Origin: Ignavibacteria bacterium RIFOXYB12_FULL_35_14
GTDB taxonomy: Bacteria; Bacteroidota; Ignavibacteria; Ignavibacteriales; Ignavibacteriaceae
Assembly: GCA_001803045.1 (NCBI GenBank)
Contig: MHAR01000012.1
Span: 1-64,000, forward strand
Reading direction: 5' to 3'
DNA length: 64,000 nucleotides
Shown: one piece after another, positions 15,731-24,948 of the stretch
Numbering within the stretch: position 1 is the stretch's first letter
Layout of the letters: every line of letters begins with the position of its first letter
Program-made: the position numbers and the translations under genes
The notes under the pieces: generated by a model
Told to the model about the DNA's origin: nothing
The model's database searches: none
Seen by the model: the letters and a program-made list of their open reading frames with translations, nothing else

Positions 15731-17620
15731 CTATTCTTCCAAAGTTGATATATTCCCTGGATCCAAACCTAAAGCTCTTGCTTTAAGTACCCGCCTCATA
15801 ATTTTTCCGCTCCTTGTTTTTGGCAGCGAATCCACAACATCAATTTGCTCGGGTTTGGCAATTGGTCCAACTTCATGTCCAACGTGTTGCCGCAATTCTT
15901 CAATCAGCTTATCGCTTTTAGAAAAGCCTGCCTTTAAGATTACAAAACAATGAATTGCATTCCCCTTAAGCTCATGAGGTAAGCCAATAGCAGCAGCTTC
16001 CGCAACTGATGAATGGCTTACCAATGCACTTTCAATTTCCGCAGTGCCAAGTCTATAGCCCGAGACTTTGATAACATCATCTACTCTACCAATAATCCAG
16101 TAATATCCATCTTCATCTCTTCTTGCAGAATCGCCGGTCAAGTACATACCGGGAAATTTACTCCAATACTGGTTTACGTAACGATCTGGATCATTCCAAA
16201 TACTTCTAAGCATCGAAGGCCAAGGAGTTTTAATAACAAGATAACCTTCTTCATTTGGTTTAACGCTTTTTCCTTCTTCATCAACAATATCCATTTCTAG
16301 TCCGGGAAATGGTTTTGTTCCCGATCCCGGTTTTAATGGCACGCATGGCATAGGAGTTATCATGAACATTCCCGTTTCTGTTTGCCACCATGTATCCATT
16401 ATCGGACATTTTTCTTTTCCAATAGTTTTATAATACCAACGCCAGGCTTCCGGATTTATTGGTTCGCCAACACTTCCAAGAAGCCGAAGCGAAGATAAAT
16501 CGTGGCGGTTAGGCCAAGCATCACCAAACCGCATTAAACCGCGAATAGCCGTTGGAGCGGTGTACAAAATATTAATACCGTACTTATCAATCATCTGCCA
16601 CCAGCGATTGGGGTAAGGATGAGTCGGAGCTCCTTCATACATGAATGAAGTAGTACCATTTAACAATGGACCATAAACTATGTAACTGTGTCCGGTTATC
16701 CAACCCGGATCGGCAGCGCACCAATATCTATCATCTTCATGAATATCAAAAACATATTTTAATGTTGCATAAATACCCACCATGTATCCGCCATGAGTGT
16801 GAAGAATAGCTTTTGGTTTTCCGGTCGTTCCAGAAGTGTAGAGCATAAAGAGCGGATCTTCAGCATCCATTTCTTCGATCGTGCATGAGTTTCCGGCAAT
16901 TGGTAACGCCATCAATTCATGATACCACATGTCTCTTCCCGCTTCCATATTGATTGATTCACCAGTTCTTTTCACAACCAAAACACTTTCAACTGTTGCA
17001 GCACGTATAAGCGCCTCATCAGCAATTTGCTTTAAAGGAACAATCTTTCCCCGTTGATACGCACCATCAGAAACAATAAGTACTTTTGATTGGCTGTCTT
17101 CCAGTCTCTCATGCAAAGCTTCAACAGAAAAGCCGCCGTAAACAACAGAATGTATAGCCCCAATTCTTGCACAGGCAAGCATTCCAATCATCAATTCAGG
17201 AATTCTTCCCATGTAAAGAGTAACTCTATCACCTTTTTTCACACCTAAACTTCTAAGAATATTTGAAAACCGACAAGTATCCCTGCGCAATGCAAAGTAA
17301 GAGTAAGATTGAGACTCTCCTTTTTCACCTTCCCAGATAAGTGCTAATTTATTTCTTCGATAAGTTTCTGTATGAACATCAAGGCAGTTGTACGCGATGT
17401 TAGTTTTTCCACCCACAAACCATTTATAAAACGGCTTTTTCGAATCATCTAAAACTCTATCCCACTTCTTGAACCATTTAAGGTCATTAGCTTCTTTCTC
17501 CCAAAAACCCACATAATCCTTTTTTGCAAATTCATAAAGATCTTGACACTTCGCATTTGCATGATCTATGATCTGTTGTTTAGGGTAATAAACTTCACCG
17601 GAAAGTTGTTTCTCTGGCAT
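15731..17620 (-). CDS. acs: Acetyl-CoA synthetase (AMP-forming)
   Basis: Converts acetate, ATP and CoA to acetyl-CoA through acetyl-AMP. The 629-residue protein carries the P-loop YTSGTTGKPKAILHTHGG, the acetate pocket DTWWQTETG, the hinge GRVDDVIKVSGYRLG, and the C-terminal PKTRSGKIMRR with the lysine that is acetylated in regulated enzymes. The residue after TETG is Met where Gly is usual. Length and order match Acs closely. In this genome it could recapture acetate released by citrate lyase (inference). It is transcribed divergently from the nfeD gene. Confidence 0.95.
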   Translation of the reverse strand: MPEKQLSGEVYYPKQQIIDHANAKCQDLYEFAKKDYVGFWEKEANDLKWFKKWDRVLDDSKKPFYKWFVGGKTNIAYNCLDVHTETYRRNKLALIWEGEKGESQSYSYFALRRDTCRFSNILRSLGVKKGDRVTLYMGRIPELMIGMLACARIGAIHSVVYGGFSVEALHERLEDSQSKVLIVSDGAYQRGKIVPLKQIADEALIRAATVESVLVVKRTGESINMEAGRDMWYHELMALPIAGNSCTIEEMDAEDPLFMLYTSGTTGKPKAILHTHGGYMVGIYATLKYVFDIHEDDRYWCAADPGWITGHSYIVYGPLLNGTTSFMYEGAPTHPYPNRWWQMIDKYGINILYTAPTAIRGLMRFGDAWPNRHDLSSLRLLGSVGEPINPEAWRWYYKTIGKEKCPIMDTWWQTETGMFMITPMPCVPLKPGSGTKPFPGLEMDIVDEEGKSVKPNEEGYLVIKTPWPSMLRSIWNDPDRYVNQYWSKFPGMYLTGDSARRDEDGYYWIIGRVDDVIKVSGYRLGTAEIESALVSHSSVAEAAAIGLPHELKGNAIHCFVILKAGFSKSDKLIEELRQHVGHEVGPIAKPEQIDVVDSLPKTRSGKIMRRVLKARALGLDPGNISTLEE

Positions 17621-17811
17621 TTTGTTGCTCCTAAATAATTTTTAGTTGAAGTTGTAAAATGCTAATTAAAATGGATTTTCATTTGGGTTGGAAGTTAAGT
17701 TGTCGAGAATTCAAAAGCAATAAATTGGTTGCTGATATTTTTAAGCCTAAGGAATGAAAAACTAATTGAAGATTACTTCTTTTTTCAGTAGTTTGAACTC
17801 GGAGTTCAGCA

Positions 17812-19095
17812 ATGATAAAAATTTCCTTCATCTTATTGCTTCTTGGAATAATACTCACCGATAACACCGGTCAAAAAAGTAATGTAACTTTAATAACTTA
17901 TGACGGCGCTATAACACCTGCCTGTTCGGATTTTATAAAGCTTGGACTTGAATCGGCAGAACAAAACAAATCTGAATGTCTAATCATCAAGCTAAATACT
18001 CCTGGCGGATTATTAAAATCAACAAGAGTGATTGTGTCGGATATTCTCGAATCGAAAATTCCGATTGTAGTTTATGTATCTCCAGGAGGAGCACAAGCAG
18101 CATCTGCAGGAGTATTCATTACAATGGCTGCTCATATTGCAGCTATGTCACCGGGAACAAATATTGGCGCAGCTCATCCAGTTTCAATGCAAGGTGAACG
18201 AGACTCTATCATGTCGGAAAAAGCAACAAATGATGCCGCCGCCTTCATCAGGTCAATAAGTGAAAAAAGAAATCGAAATATTAAATGGGCTGAAGATGCT
18301 GTCAGAAAAAGTTTATCACTATCGGAAACTGAAGCTCTCAAAAAAAACGTGATTGATTTGATTTCTCCAAACATCGAAGAACTCCTTAAAAAAATTAATG
18401 AAAGAAAAATTGAAACAGTTACCGGGAAAAAAATTTTGAATACAGTTAACGCAAAAATTAACGAAGTAGAAATGACTTTTTCCCTCAAACTCCTCACCAT
18501 CCTAAGCGACCCTAATATTGCTTACATATTATTTATGATTGGGTTGTACGGATTATTATTTGAGATATTTAACCCTGGAGTAATTTTCCCTGGTGTGATC
18601 GGTGGGATTTGTATCATACTTGCATTTTATTCAATGCATACTCTTCCCATCAATTATGCAGGTTTAGCATTAATAATATTTGCAATAATTTTATTTATCC
18701 TGGAAATTAAGGTTGTCAGTCACGGAATATTATCAATCGGCGGAGTGATTTCTTTGATAATCGGTTCTATTATGCTCATCAATGTTGAATCCGGACTTGA
18801 GGTAGTTAAGATATCATGGGAAGTAGTTGCACTTTTTGTAATTCTAACAGTTTTATTCTTTGCTTTTGCTATTACTCTTGGAATAAAAGCACAGAAAAGC
18901 AAACCAACAACCGGTACTCAAGGATTACTAAAATCATTTGGCGAGGCAATTACAGATCTTAATCCTGATGGTGAGGTTAGAATCCATGGTGAAATCTGGA
19001 ACGCCGAAAGCATCGAGGGTAAAATTGAGGCCAAGAGTAAGGTTGAAGTAGTGGAAATTCAAAACTTGAAACTTAAAGTTAAAAATAAAGAGTAA
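17812..19095 (+). CDS. nfeD: NfeD family membrane-bound serine protease (ClpP class)
   Basis: 427-residue protein with a signal-anchor, an N-terminal ClpP-like protease domain (about 24-215), four or so membrane helices (about 235-370) and a C-terminal NfeD OB-fold domain. The catalytic Ser98 is in QAASAG and the partner Lys137 in MSEKATND, the dyad known from archaeal 1510-N. These proteases typically cleave the C-terminus of a neighbouring stomatin, which is the next gene here, 30 nt downstream. The pair probably forms a membrane quality-control module. Confidence 0.93.
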   Translation: MIKISFILLLLGIILTDNTGQKSNVTLITYDGAITPACSDFIKLGLESAEQNKSECLIIKLNTPGGLLKSTRVIVSDILESKIPIVVYVSPGGAQAASAGVFITMAAHIAAMSPGTNIGAAHPVSMQGERDSIMSEKATNDAAAFIRSISEKRNRNIKWAEDAVRKSLSLSETEALKKNVIDLISPNIEELLKKINERKIETVTGKKILNTVNAKINEVEMTFSLKLLTILSDPNIAYILFMIGLYGLLFEIFNPGVIFPGVIGGICIILAFYSMHTLPINYAGLALIIFAIILFILEIKVVSHGILSIGGVISLIIGSIMLINVESGLEVVKISWEVVALFVILTVLFFAFAITLGIKAQKSKPTTGTQGLLKSFGEAITDLNPDGEVRIHGEIWNAESIEGKIEAKSKVEVVEIQNLKLKVKNKE

Positions 19096-19125
19096 TACAA
19101 AACTTAAATTATATAGGAGGCAGCT

Positions 19126-19890
19126 ATGCAATTTTTCGCAACTTTAATCGCAGTAATAATTCTCTTTTTACTATTTATTATTTCAAATGCAGTAAAAATA
19201 TTAAGAGAATATGAAAGAGGTGTTATATTCCGTCTCGGAAGGCTTATAGCAACAAAAGGACCCGGACTTATCCTTCTCATTCCCCTTGTAGATCGAATGG
19301 TAAAAGTTAGTCTTCGAACAATAGTAATGGATGTTCCGCCTCAGGATGTAATTACTAAGGATAACGTATCATTAAAAGTAAATGCAGTAGTTTATTTCAG
19401 AGTGATTCATGCAGAAAAAGCAATCGTAGAAGTTGAGGATTTTCTTTTAGCAACATCGCAGCTTTCACAAACAACGTTAAGAAGCATTTTAGGACAGTCT
19501 CACTTAGATGAACTTCTTTCTGAAAGAGAAAAAATAAACCACGAGCTACAAAAAATTATTGATAATCAAACAGAACCGTGGGGAATTAAAGTTTCCAATG
19601 TGGAAGTAAAGCACGTTGATCTTCCAATTGAAATGCAAAGGGCAATGGCAAAGCAAGCTGAGGCAGAAAGAGAAAGACGAGCAAAAGTAATTCATGCTGA
19701 AGGTGAATTCCAGGCAAGCCAAAAATTAGCCGATGCAGCAGAAATTATGAGTAGACAACCTCAGGCTTTACAGTTAAGATATTTACAAACTTTAACTGAA
19801 ATTGCATCAGAGAAGAATTCCACGATAATCTTTCCACTTCCAATTGACCTGTTAAAACCATTTTTGGATAGGTTTGAACCGAAAGGGTGA
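19126..19890 (+). CDS. Slipin / stomatin-like SPFH protein
   Basis: 254-residue band-7 (SPFH) membrane protein. A single hydrophobic N-terminal segment (about 2-23) is followed by the SPFH core ([36 protein letters not shown]) and a helical Ala/Glu-rich tail with [16 protein letters not shown] that mediates oligomers. A strong AGGAGG precedes the ATG. It is the expected partner and substrate of the NfeD protease directly upstream. Confidence 0.95.
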   Translation: MQFFATLIAVIILFLLFIISNAVKILREYERGVIFRLGRLIATKGPGLILLIPLVDRMVKVSLRTIVMDVPPQDVITKDNVSLKVNAVVYFRVIHAEKAIVEVEDFLLATSQLSQTTLRSILGQSHLDELLSEREKINHELQKIIDNQTEPWGIKVSNVEVKHVDLPIEMQRAMAKQAEAERERRAKVIHAEGEFQASQKLADAAEIMSRQPQALQLRYLQTLTEIASEKNSTIIFPLPIDLLKPFLDRFEPKG

Positions 19891-19955
19891 AATAGAGTTT
19901 TATATTCGAATTTAGACACTTATAAAGGAACTATTTATAATTTTGTGGAAAAGTT

Positions 19956-20576
19956 ATGGTTTTCAAAAAATACTTTCTTATTACCCTTTGTCTTAAAGCC
20001 ATTATTATAACAGGATGTGGTTCGAGTCAATTAGTTGATAATCAAAAAAATGTAACAAGAGAATATTTTTATTATTACTATGATGCGGAAGATGTAGTAA
20101 ACGAAAGTCCAGAAAATCCACTCACATTGAGTAAACTTAGATTGAATTTATCTGACGCAAGCAAAATTGAAGAGGTTATGGATTCCATCACAAATCGCTT
20201 AACCATTCATTTTCAAAAGAGCTATGTATATGCTGATATCAAAGGTATTAAAAATATTAAAATTGGGTTGATAAAATTCGACATGATTAAAACAGAACAA
20301 AGAAATTTTATAATTGCTACCATAGACATTGATGATCCTGAAGAAGTTTGCATGTCTTATCACTTTCAAGGATCTGCCGGTGGTATGCAGACTTATAATA
20401 GACTAGGAGCAAACTTGTTGCAACCCTCATATGAATATCCTTTTATTGATGGAGTAATAATTTTATACAAAGGTTTGCCAATGCAACCTTTGGATCATAT
20501 CAATCTCAATGGCATTCTCGTTCCCCGGTTTTTCGAAGATGTGGGGTATCGTGCAAAGCTAAGAGACAATAATTGA
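19956..20576 (+). CDS. Putative lipoprotein of unknown function
   Basis: 206 residues, not recognised. The N-terminus is a lipoprotein signal peptide: basic MVFKKY, a hydrophobic stretch, then the lipobox IITGC with Cys at about 21. The mature part is mixed alpha/beta with EYFYYYYDAEDVVNESP after the linker and no catalytic motif I can name. It should be anchored to a membrane facing the periplasm. It stands 65 nt after the slipin gene and may share its transcript. Confidence 0.75.
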   Translation: MVFKKYFLITLCLKAIIITGCGSSQLVDNQKNVTREYFYYYYDAEDVVNESPENPLTLSKLRLNLSDASKIEEVMDSITNRLTIHFQKSYVYADIKGIKNIKIGLIKFDMIKTEQRNFIIATIDIDDPEEVCMSYHFQGSAGGMQTYNRLGANLLQPSYEYPFIDGVIILYKGLPMQPLDHINLNGILVPRFFEDVGYRAKLRDNN

Positions 20577-20609
20577 TTGCAGTCCTAAAATTATCCAGTT
20601 AATTCTGAA

Positions 20610-21461
20610 ATGCCAGGATACAATCTCAAAGAAATTTTAAACAGGCAAAAGATTACCATTGTCATTACCGACTCGGGTTTGGGAGGAATATCTGTCTTAG
20701 CTGGTATAGAAGAAAAATTAAAAGAAACAAAATCACTTGAAGAAGTAAACCTGATATTTTTTAATTCACTTCCCGAAAAAGGAACTGGATATAATTCCAT
20801 GCCTTCAACCGATATTAAAGCTGAGGTTTTCAACCAGGCGCTGCTGAGCATGGAAGATAAATTCTCCCCGGATTTGATTCTTATTGCCTGCAATACACTT
20901 TCAATTGTGTATCCATTTACACACTTCGCAAAAGATTCGAAAACACCTGTACTTGGTATTGTAGAATTTGGAGTTGCAATGATATTAACAGAAATGGAAA
21001 AGGATGATAAAAGCAAGGTGATGATTCTTGGTACCGAAACAACAATAAATTCTGAAACGCATAAAAACAGACTTGTTGAAAAAGGAATCAAAGGAGACAG
21101 AATTATTTCTCAGGCATTTCCAGGTTTAGAAAGTGAAATCCAAGATTCACCTGGAAGTGAAACTGTGAAAGGCAGAATCGAATTTTATTTAAATGAGGGA
21201 GTTGAAAAACTACATGATAGAAATGAACCGGTCATAGCAGCCCTTTGCTGCACTCATTATGGATTTTCCTCTCAACTCTTTTACTCCACATTAGAAAAAA
21301 TAATTGATCGCGAGATCACATTACTAAATCCAAATGAAATGATGATCAACTCAATGGTTTTGGAAGAAAACCGTAATTCTTTTTCAGAAACAAAAATGAA
21401 TGTGCAGGTAGTATCTCGTGCAGTGATTGATGATGATGAAAAAAATCTATTGGTGGATTAA
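20610..21461 (+). CDS. Divergent Asp/Glu racemase family protein (MurI-like)
   Basis: 283 residues with the two-cysteine racemase fold. DSGLGG (21-26), the first catalytic Cys in LIACNTLS and the second in CCTHYG are all present. The segment that in glutamate racemase reads like GDTARxPYG is NSLPEKGTGYNSMPS, so substrate binding probably differs. It may be a true MurI providing D-glutamate for peptidoglycan or a side-branch racemase; I favour the wider family name. The start is the first ATG and the ribosome site is weak. It converges on the next gene across a hairpin. Confidence 0.78.
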   Translation: MPGYNLKEILNRQKITIVITDSGLGGISVLAGIEEKLKETKSLEEVNLIFFNSLPEKGTGYNSMPSTDIKAEVFNQALLSMEDKFSPDLILIACNTLSIVYPFTHFAKDSKTPVLGIVEFGVAMILTEMEKDDKSKVMILGTETTINSETHKNRLVEKGIKGDRIISQAFPGLESEIQDSPGSETVKGRIEFYLNEGVEKLHDRNEPVIAALCCTHYGFSSQLFYSTLEKIIDREITLLNPNEMMINSMVLEENRNSFSETKMNVQVVSRAVIDDDEKNLLVD

Positions 21462-21537
21462 TAAATTCTTATGCACCTCTTTCGTCAACAGCATTGTTGA
21501 ATTACAGGTATGATCCTGAGCTATTTAACTTCCCTAC

Positions 21538-21560
21538 TTTTAAGTGGGGCTCACTTAAAA
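21538..21560. terminator. Hairpin between convergent genes
   Basis: Perfect 9-bp stem TTTTAAGTG / CACTTAAAA with loop GGGCT, placed between two convergent genes. A/T-rich stem ends could act in either direction, but there is no separate T-tract after the stem, so terminator function is only likely. Confidence 0.4.
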
Positions 21561-21562
21561 AA

Positions 21563-21817
21563 TTAAACACTCAATTCAACAAACTTTGTAGAAACTCTCT
21601 TTACTAAACCGAGTTTTCGCGCCATTTCTTTATGCTTCTTCTTATCGCCAACAATTTCTAGAATTAGCAGACCAGCATCAGAACATTCATCCAACACTCC
21701 GTCGTGAATGCCTAGTCGAGTTTTAATTAAACATCCCCAACCCGTGAGTATTTTCTGAACTGTTACAGCAGATTCCTTTCTGTTACCGATTAGCACTAAC
21801 AGAATTTGCTTCTTCAT
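21563..21817 (-). CDS. Small ACT-like protein (TM1266-type family, tentative)
   Basis: 84 residues. The pattern of an N-terminal strand (QILLVLIGNRK), helix (ESAVTVQKILTGWG), strand (IKTRLGIHD), helix and final strand (LGLVKRVSTKFVELSV) resembles the small ACT-like proteins annotated as iron-only hydrogenase system regulators. No catalytic residues are evident. A ligand-sensing or scaffold role is a guess. It is 52 nt downstream of the secreted protein gene and may be cotranscribed with it. Confidence 0.55.
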   Translation of the reverse strand: MKKQILLVLIGNRKESAVTVQKILTGWGCLIKTRLGIHDGVLDECSDAGLLILEIVGDKKKHKEMARKLGLVKRVSTKFVELSV

Positions 21818-21868
21818 TTTATAACCCTCAAGATTTTTATTTTACGAACCAGTTGTTTAGGAGAAAGT

Positions 21869-22489
21869 TTATTGTTCAAAATCTAAATTGCGTGGTTCAG
21901 TTTCTTCAAATTTATTTTTAAGACGATCGGTAACCGGAATTTCCATTCCAACAACTTTTATTTCGAATTTATCAAACCAAATTTGCCCTTTGCCATCAAG
22001 TAAAACGCCAAAAGATATTTCAGAGCTGTTCATTGGAACATCAAGCACAACTTCATATTTCACCCAATCGGAATTGCCGACAATCGGTCTATCGTTCATG
22101 TTATCAAAGCTGAGCGGTCTTCCGATTACATCATCAACACGCATCCACAATCCTGCCCAATCTGCAACAAACTTTGCTTTCACATAACCTGAAAAGCTGA
22201 TACGCTCACCTTTGTATTTATCAGACTTGATAACTTGCATCAAAGTCACATAACCTAGCGGACGATTGACGACCGATTTTAGTGAAGACGAGAAATAACC
22301 TGAATAGGGATCAAAGTCATCCTGCCTAATTTCATAATCGCGGGGATTACTTCCGGCTAAAGTCCAGCCAATTGGAATACCCTTAATTTTTTCCAGCGGA
22401 ACATTCACATTTGGAAATTGATTTTCTTGAGGAAATATTGAAATACAAATTCCAAGAATAAGAATTGCTGACAGTGATTTGGTTCTCAT
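21869..22489 (-). CDS. Secreted protein with carbohydrate-binding-like beta-sandwich
   Basis: 206 residues. A signal peptide (MRTKSLSAILILGICISIFPQ) is followed by a domain (about 35-190) that looks like the jelly-roll modules found attached to some transcription regulators and glycoside hydrolases: GWTLAGSNPRDYEI, SGYVKAKFVADWAGLWMRVD and a terminal WFDKFEIKVV strand. No enzyme motif is visible. It is probably periplasmic and ligand-binding; exact function unknown. Confidence 0.65.
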   Translation of the reverse strand: MRTKSLSAILILGICISIFPQENQFPNVNVPLEKIKGIPIGWTLAGSNPRDYEIRQDDFDPYSGYFSSSLKSVVNRPLGYVTLMQVIKSDKYKGERISFSGYVKAKFVADWAGLWMRVDDVIGRPLSFDNMNDRPIVGNSDWVKYEVVLDVPMNSSEISFGVLLDGKGQIWFDKFEIKVVGMEIPVTDRLKNKFEETEPRNLDFEQ

Positions 22490-22901
22490 CTTTTTTCCTT
22501 TATCTGTTAATTAATCCGAGTTCCTATTGTTTTACTTAAAATTTTACTTACGAAATATCTAACAAGATTTATTATCAATCAAGTAAACAAAATGCTTGCC
22601 ACCATAATGAGACATTTGAAATACATTATTTTAGACTAAATAGCCGTCTCATTTTTTCTTTTTAAACTTTACTTTCACTTAAAGCCATCTTACTTTGTAA
22701 ATATTGTTGCGGTTGAAATTAAGCTTTTCTAATTTTGATCTACCAATTATCAGCAATCATTCATCATGAATAAAGATGCTTCTGCTCAGCGCATTTACTT
22801 ACCTTTCATTTATCGCGGCAATGCTCTTTTAATAATTGAGGTAATACATTGGATGTACTTAAGTCACATTATTTGCAAATAAAAAATTAAGGATTAATTA
22901 A
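22490..22901. other. 412-nt AT-rich gap between divergent genes
   Basis: The gap should hold the promoters of the secreted protein gene (left) and the DUF389 gene (right). I see no gene, no phased repeat arm, no hairpin of note and no promoter box I would defend. Confidence 0.6.
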
Positions 22902-24215
22902 ATGCTTCGTAAAATTTTACATTATCTAAATCTTGATAGTGAAACTGAAAAATATGATAAAATCCATGCAGCAATAGAGAAGGAGATTATTTTCAAAGGA
23001 ACAAACCTTTGGATTTTAATCTTTGCAATCATCGTTGCTTCTGTTGGATTAAACATGAACTCAACTGCAGTTATAATTGGTGCGATGCTTATTTCACCTC
23101 TAATGGGTCCAATAAACGGAATGGGCTATAGCATTGCCACTTATAATTTTCCACTTTTAGGTAAAGCTGTTAAAAATTTCTCGTTTGCTGTCATTGCAAG
23201 TTTGCTTGCTTCAACTGCATATTTTGGAATCAGTCCTATTTCAACGGCACATTCCGAACTTCTAGCAAGAACAAGTCCATCAATTTATGATGTAATGATT
23301 GCACTGTTCGGTGGTTTAGCCGGAATCTTAGCTATCAGCAGCAAGCAGAAAGGGAACGTTATTCCAGGTGTGGCAATTGCAACTGCCCTAATGCCGCCCC
23401 TTTGTACAGCCGGGTATGGTCTTGCAACCGCACAGCTTTCATTTTTCTTCGGAGCTATTTTCCTTTTCACCATTAACACTGTGTTCATTGCATTTTCATC
23501 AGTAATCATTTCCCAAATTTTGAAATTCCCAATAAGAACACTTGTTGATGCAGCTCAAAAGAAAAGAGTTAATACATGGATATCCGCAATTATTATTATC
23601 ACTGTTATTCCGAGCTTTTATTTTGGATATGGACTCGTTCAAAAGGAAAGGTTTATTGAAAACGCAGCCAAATTTACAAGCAATGTCAGCTTATTTCAGG
23701 GCAATTACCTTCTCAGATACGATATAAAACCATCTGAAAGAAGTATTTCACTTATTTATGGGGGAAGTTCGCTTACAGAGGCGCAGAAAGAGCTGATCCA
23801 AGCTAAAGCCAAAGATTTTAATCTTGATGATGCGGAAGTGATTATCAAACAAGGATTATCATTCATCGATATGAAATCCGAAATATCTGAAAAAGAAAAA
23901 CTAAAAGGTGAAATAAATCGACTCACACAATTAATTATCGAATTGCAGCAGAAGCAAGATAGTTTAAATAACCTAAGACAACTTGGGAAGCAACTGTTAT
24001 CCGAGATCAAGACATTATATCCACAAATAAATTCCTCTTCATATTCGGAAACGACTATTTATAGAGATGAGAAAAATGGATCAACAAAAGTATCAATAGT
24101 CAGCCTATCCTCAAGTAAGCGGCTATCAAGTTCAGATAAAACAAAAATTGATAATTGGTTCAAAGCAAGATTAAATGCAGATTCAGTTCTAATATTTCTA
24201 AATGTCCAAAAATAA
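22902..24215 (+). CDS. DUF389 family membrane protein
   Basis: 437-residue protein of the DUF389 (TIGR00341) family. The N-terminal part holds about six membrane helices (roughly 34-245), with the family signature LNMNSTAVIIGAMLISPLMGPI near residue 50-70. The C-terminal third is soluble and contains a coiled coil (EKEKLKGEINRLTQLIIELQ region, about 325-360). Family function is unknown. AAGGATT lies just upstream of the ATG. Its last 14 nt overlap the next gene. Confidence 0.88.
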   Translation: MLRKILHYLNLDSETEKYDKIHAAIEKEIIFKGTNLWILIFAIIVASVGLNMNSTAVIIGAMLISPLMGPINGMGYSIATYNFPLLGKAVKNFSFAVIASLLASTAYFGISPISTAHSELLARTSPSIYDVMIALFGGLAGILAISSKQKGNVIPGVAIATALMPPLCTAGYGLATAQLSFFFGAIFLFTINTVFIAFSSVIISQILKFPIRTLVDAAQKKRVNTWISAIIIITVIPSFYFGYGLVQKERFIENAAKFTSNVSLFQGNYLLRYDIKPSERSISLIYGGSSLTEAQKELIQAKAKDFNLDDAEVIIKQGLSFIDMKSEISEKEKLKGEINRLTQLIIELQQKQDSLNNLRQLGKQLLSEIKTLYPQINSSSYSETTIYRDEKNGSTKVSIVSLSSSKRLSSSDKTKIDNWFKARLNADSVLIFLNVQK

Positions 24216-24741
24216 ATTGACTTTGAATTCTATCATAAGAAGCGAACTAATTGGCGATGAGAAACAGATTCGCAAAGTGAATGCACTTGCTTTCGGTCAA
24301 GATGACGAAGCAAATATTGTAGATGCACTTCGAGAAAAATGTCCGGAAAGAATTTCACTTGTTGCAAAAATGAATACTGAAATTGTCGGGCACATACTTT
24401 TTACACCTGCAGTTATTGAAAGTGATAAAAATATAATTAGAGGTATGGGATTAGCTCCAATGTCTGTATTGCCGGCTTATCAAAACAAAGGAATTGGCTC
24501 AAAGCTGGTTAGAGAAGGTTTAGAAATTGTCAAAGCAAACAAAACTCCATTCGTTATAGTTTTAGGACATCCGAATTATTATCCAAGATCTGGCTTTGAG
24601 AAAGCTTCGAAGTATCAAATTAAATCTGAATACGAAGGTGTACCCGACGAAGCATTTATGATTCTAATACTTGATGAAGAAAAGATGAGAGGTATTTCAG
24701 GAATAGCAAAGTATCGTAAAGAATTTTATGCAGCTATTTAG
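24202..24741 (+). CDS. GNAT N-acetyltransferase (YhbS-like)
   Basis: 179-residue acetyltransferase. The acetyl-CoA loop is the segment LPAYQNKGIGSKLVREGL (about 91-108), equivalent to Q/RxxGxG/A. The following VLGHPNYYPRSGFEKA is the usual YhbS-like C-terminal motif. The substrate is unknown. The ATG lies inside the end of the DUF389 gene, so the two are translated from one transcript. Confidence 0.9.
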   Translation: MSKNKLTLNSIIRSELIGDEKQIRKVNALAFGQDDEANIVDALREKCPERISLVAKMNTEIVGHILFTPAVIESDKNIIRGMGLAPMSVLPAYQNKGIGSKLVREGLEIVKANKTPFVIVLGHPNYYPRSGFEKASKYQIKSEYEGVPDEAFMILILDEEKMRGISGIAKYRKEFYAAI

Positions 24742-24807
24742 TTTTCAAAATTACAACACACCGATAACTAAATTTTATTTATTCGTCCATAAATAAATTT
24801 CTTACCT

Positions 24808-24850
24808 ATCTGCGAAAATCATAATGATCTGCGGAATCAGCATTCTATTG
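24808..24850. repeat. Solo GAT-phased arm
   Basis: ATC starts at 24808, 24818, 24827 and 24836 (10, 9, 9), the exact mirror of the 9-9-10 GAT spacing in the GxxExxY elements. The outer end CATTCTATTG resembles their AATAGAAC end in reverse. No second arm or gene is next to it, so it is a decayed or half element. Confidence 0.65.
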
Positions 24851-24948
24851 TCTTGGGGATTGAAACCAGCCATCATTTTTCTTTACTAATATTCACCTCA
24901 ACTCTTTATGTTTGTGCATGTTGAATTAGAAAAATATAGGAGATATTA

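Noticed and set aside
69-17620. Complete reductive TCA cycle
   Set aside because: ATP-citrate lyase, 2-oxoglutarate:ferredoxin oxidoreductase and fumarate reductase genes are not in the window; only a citrate branch is seen.
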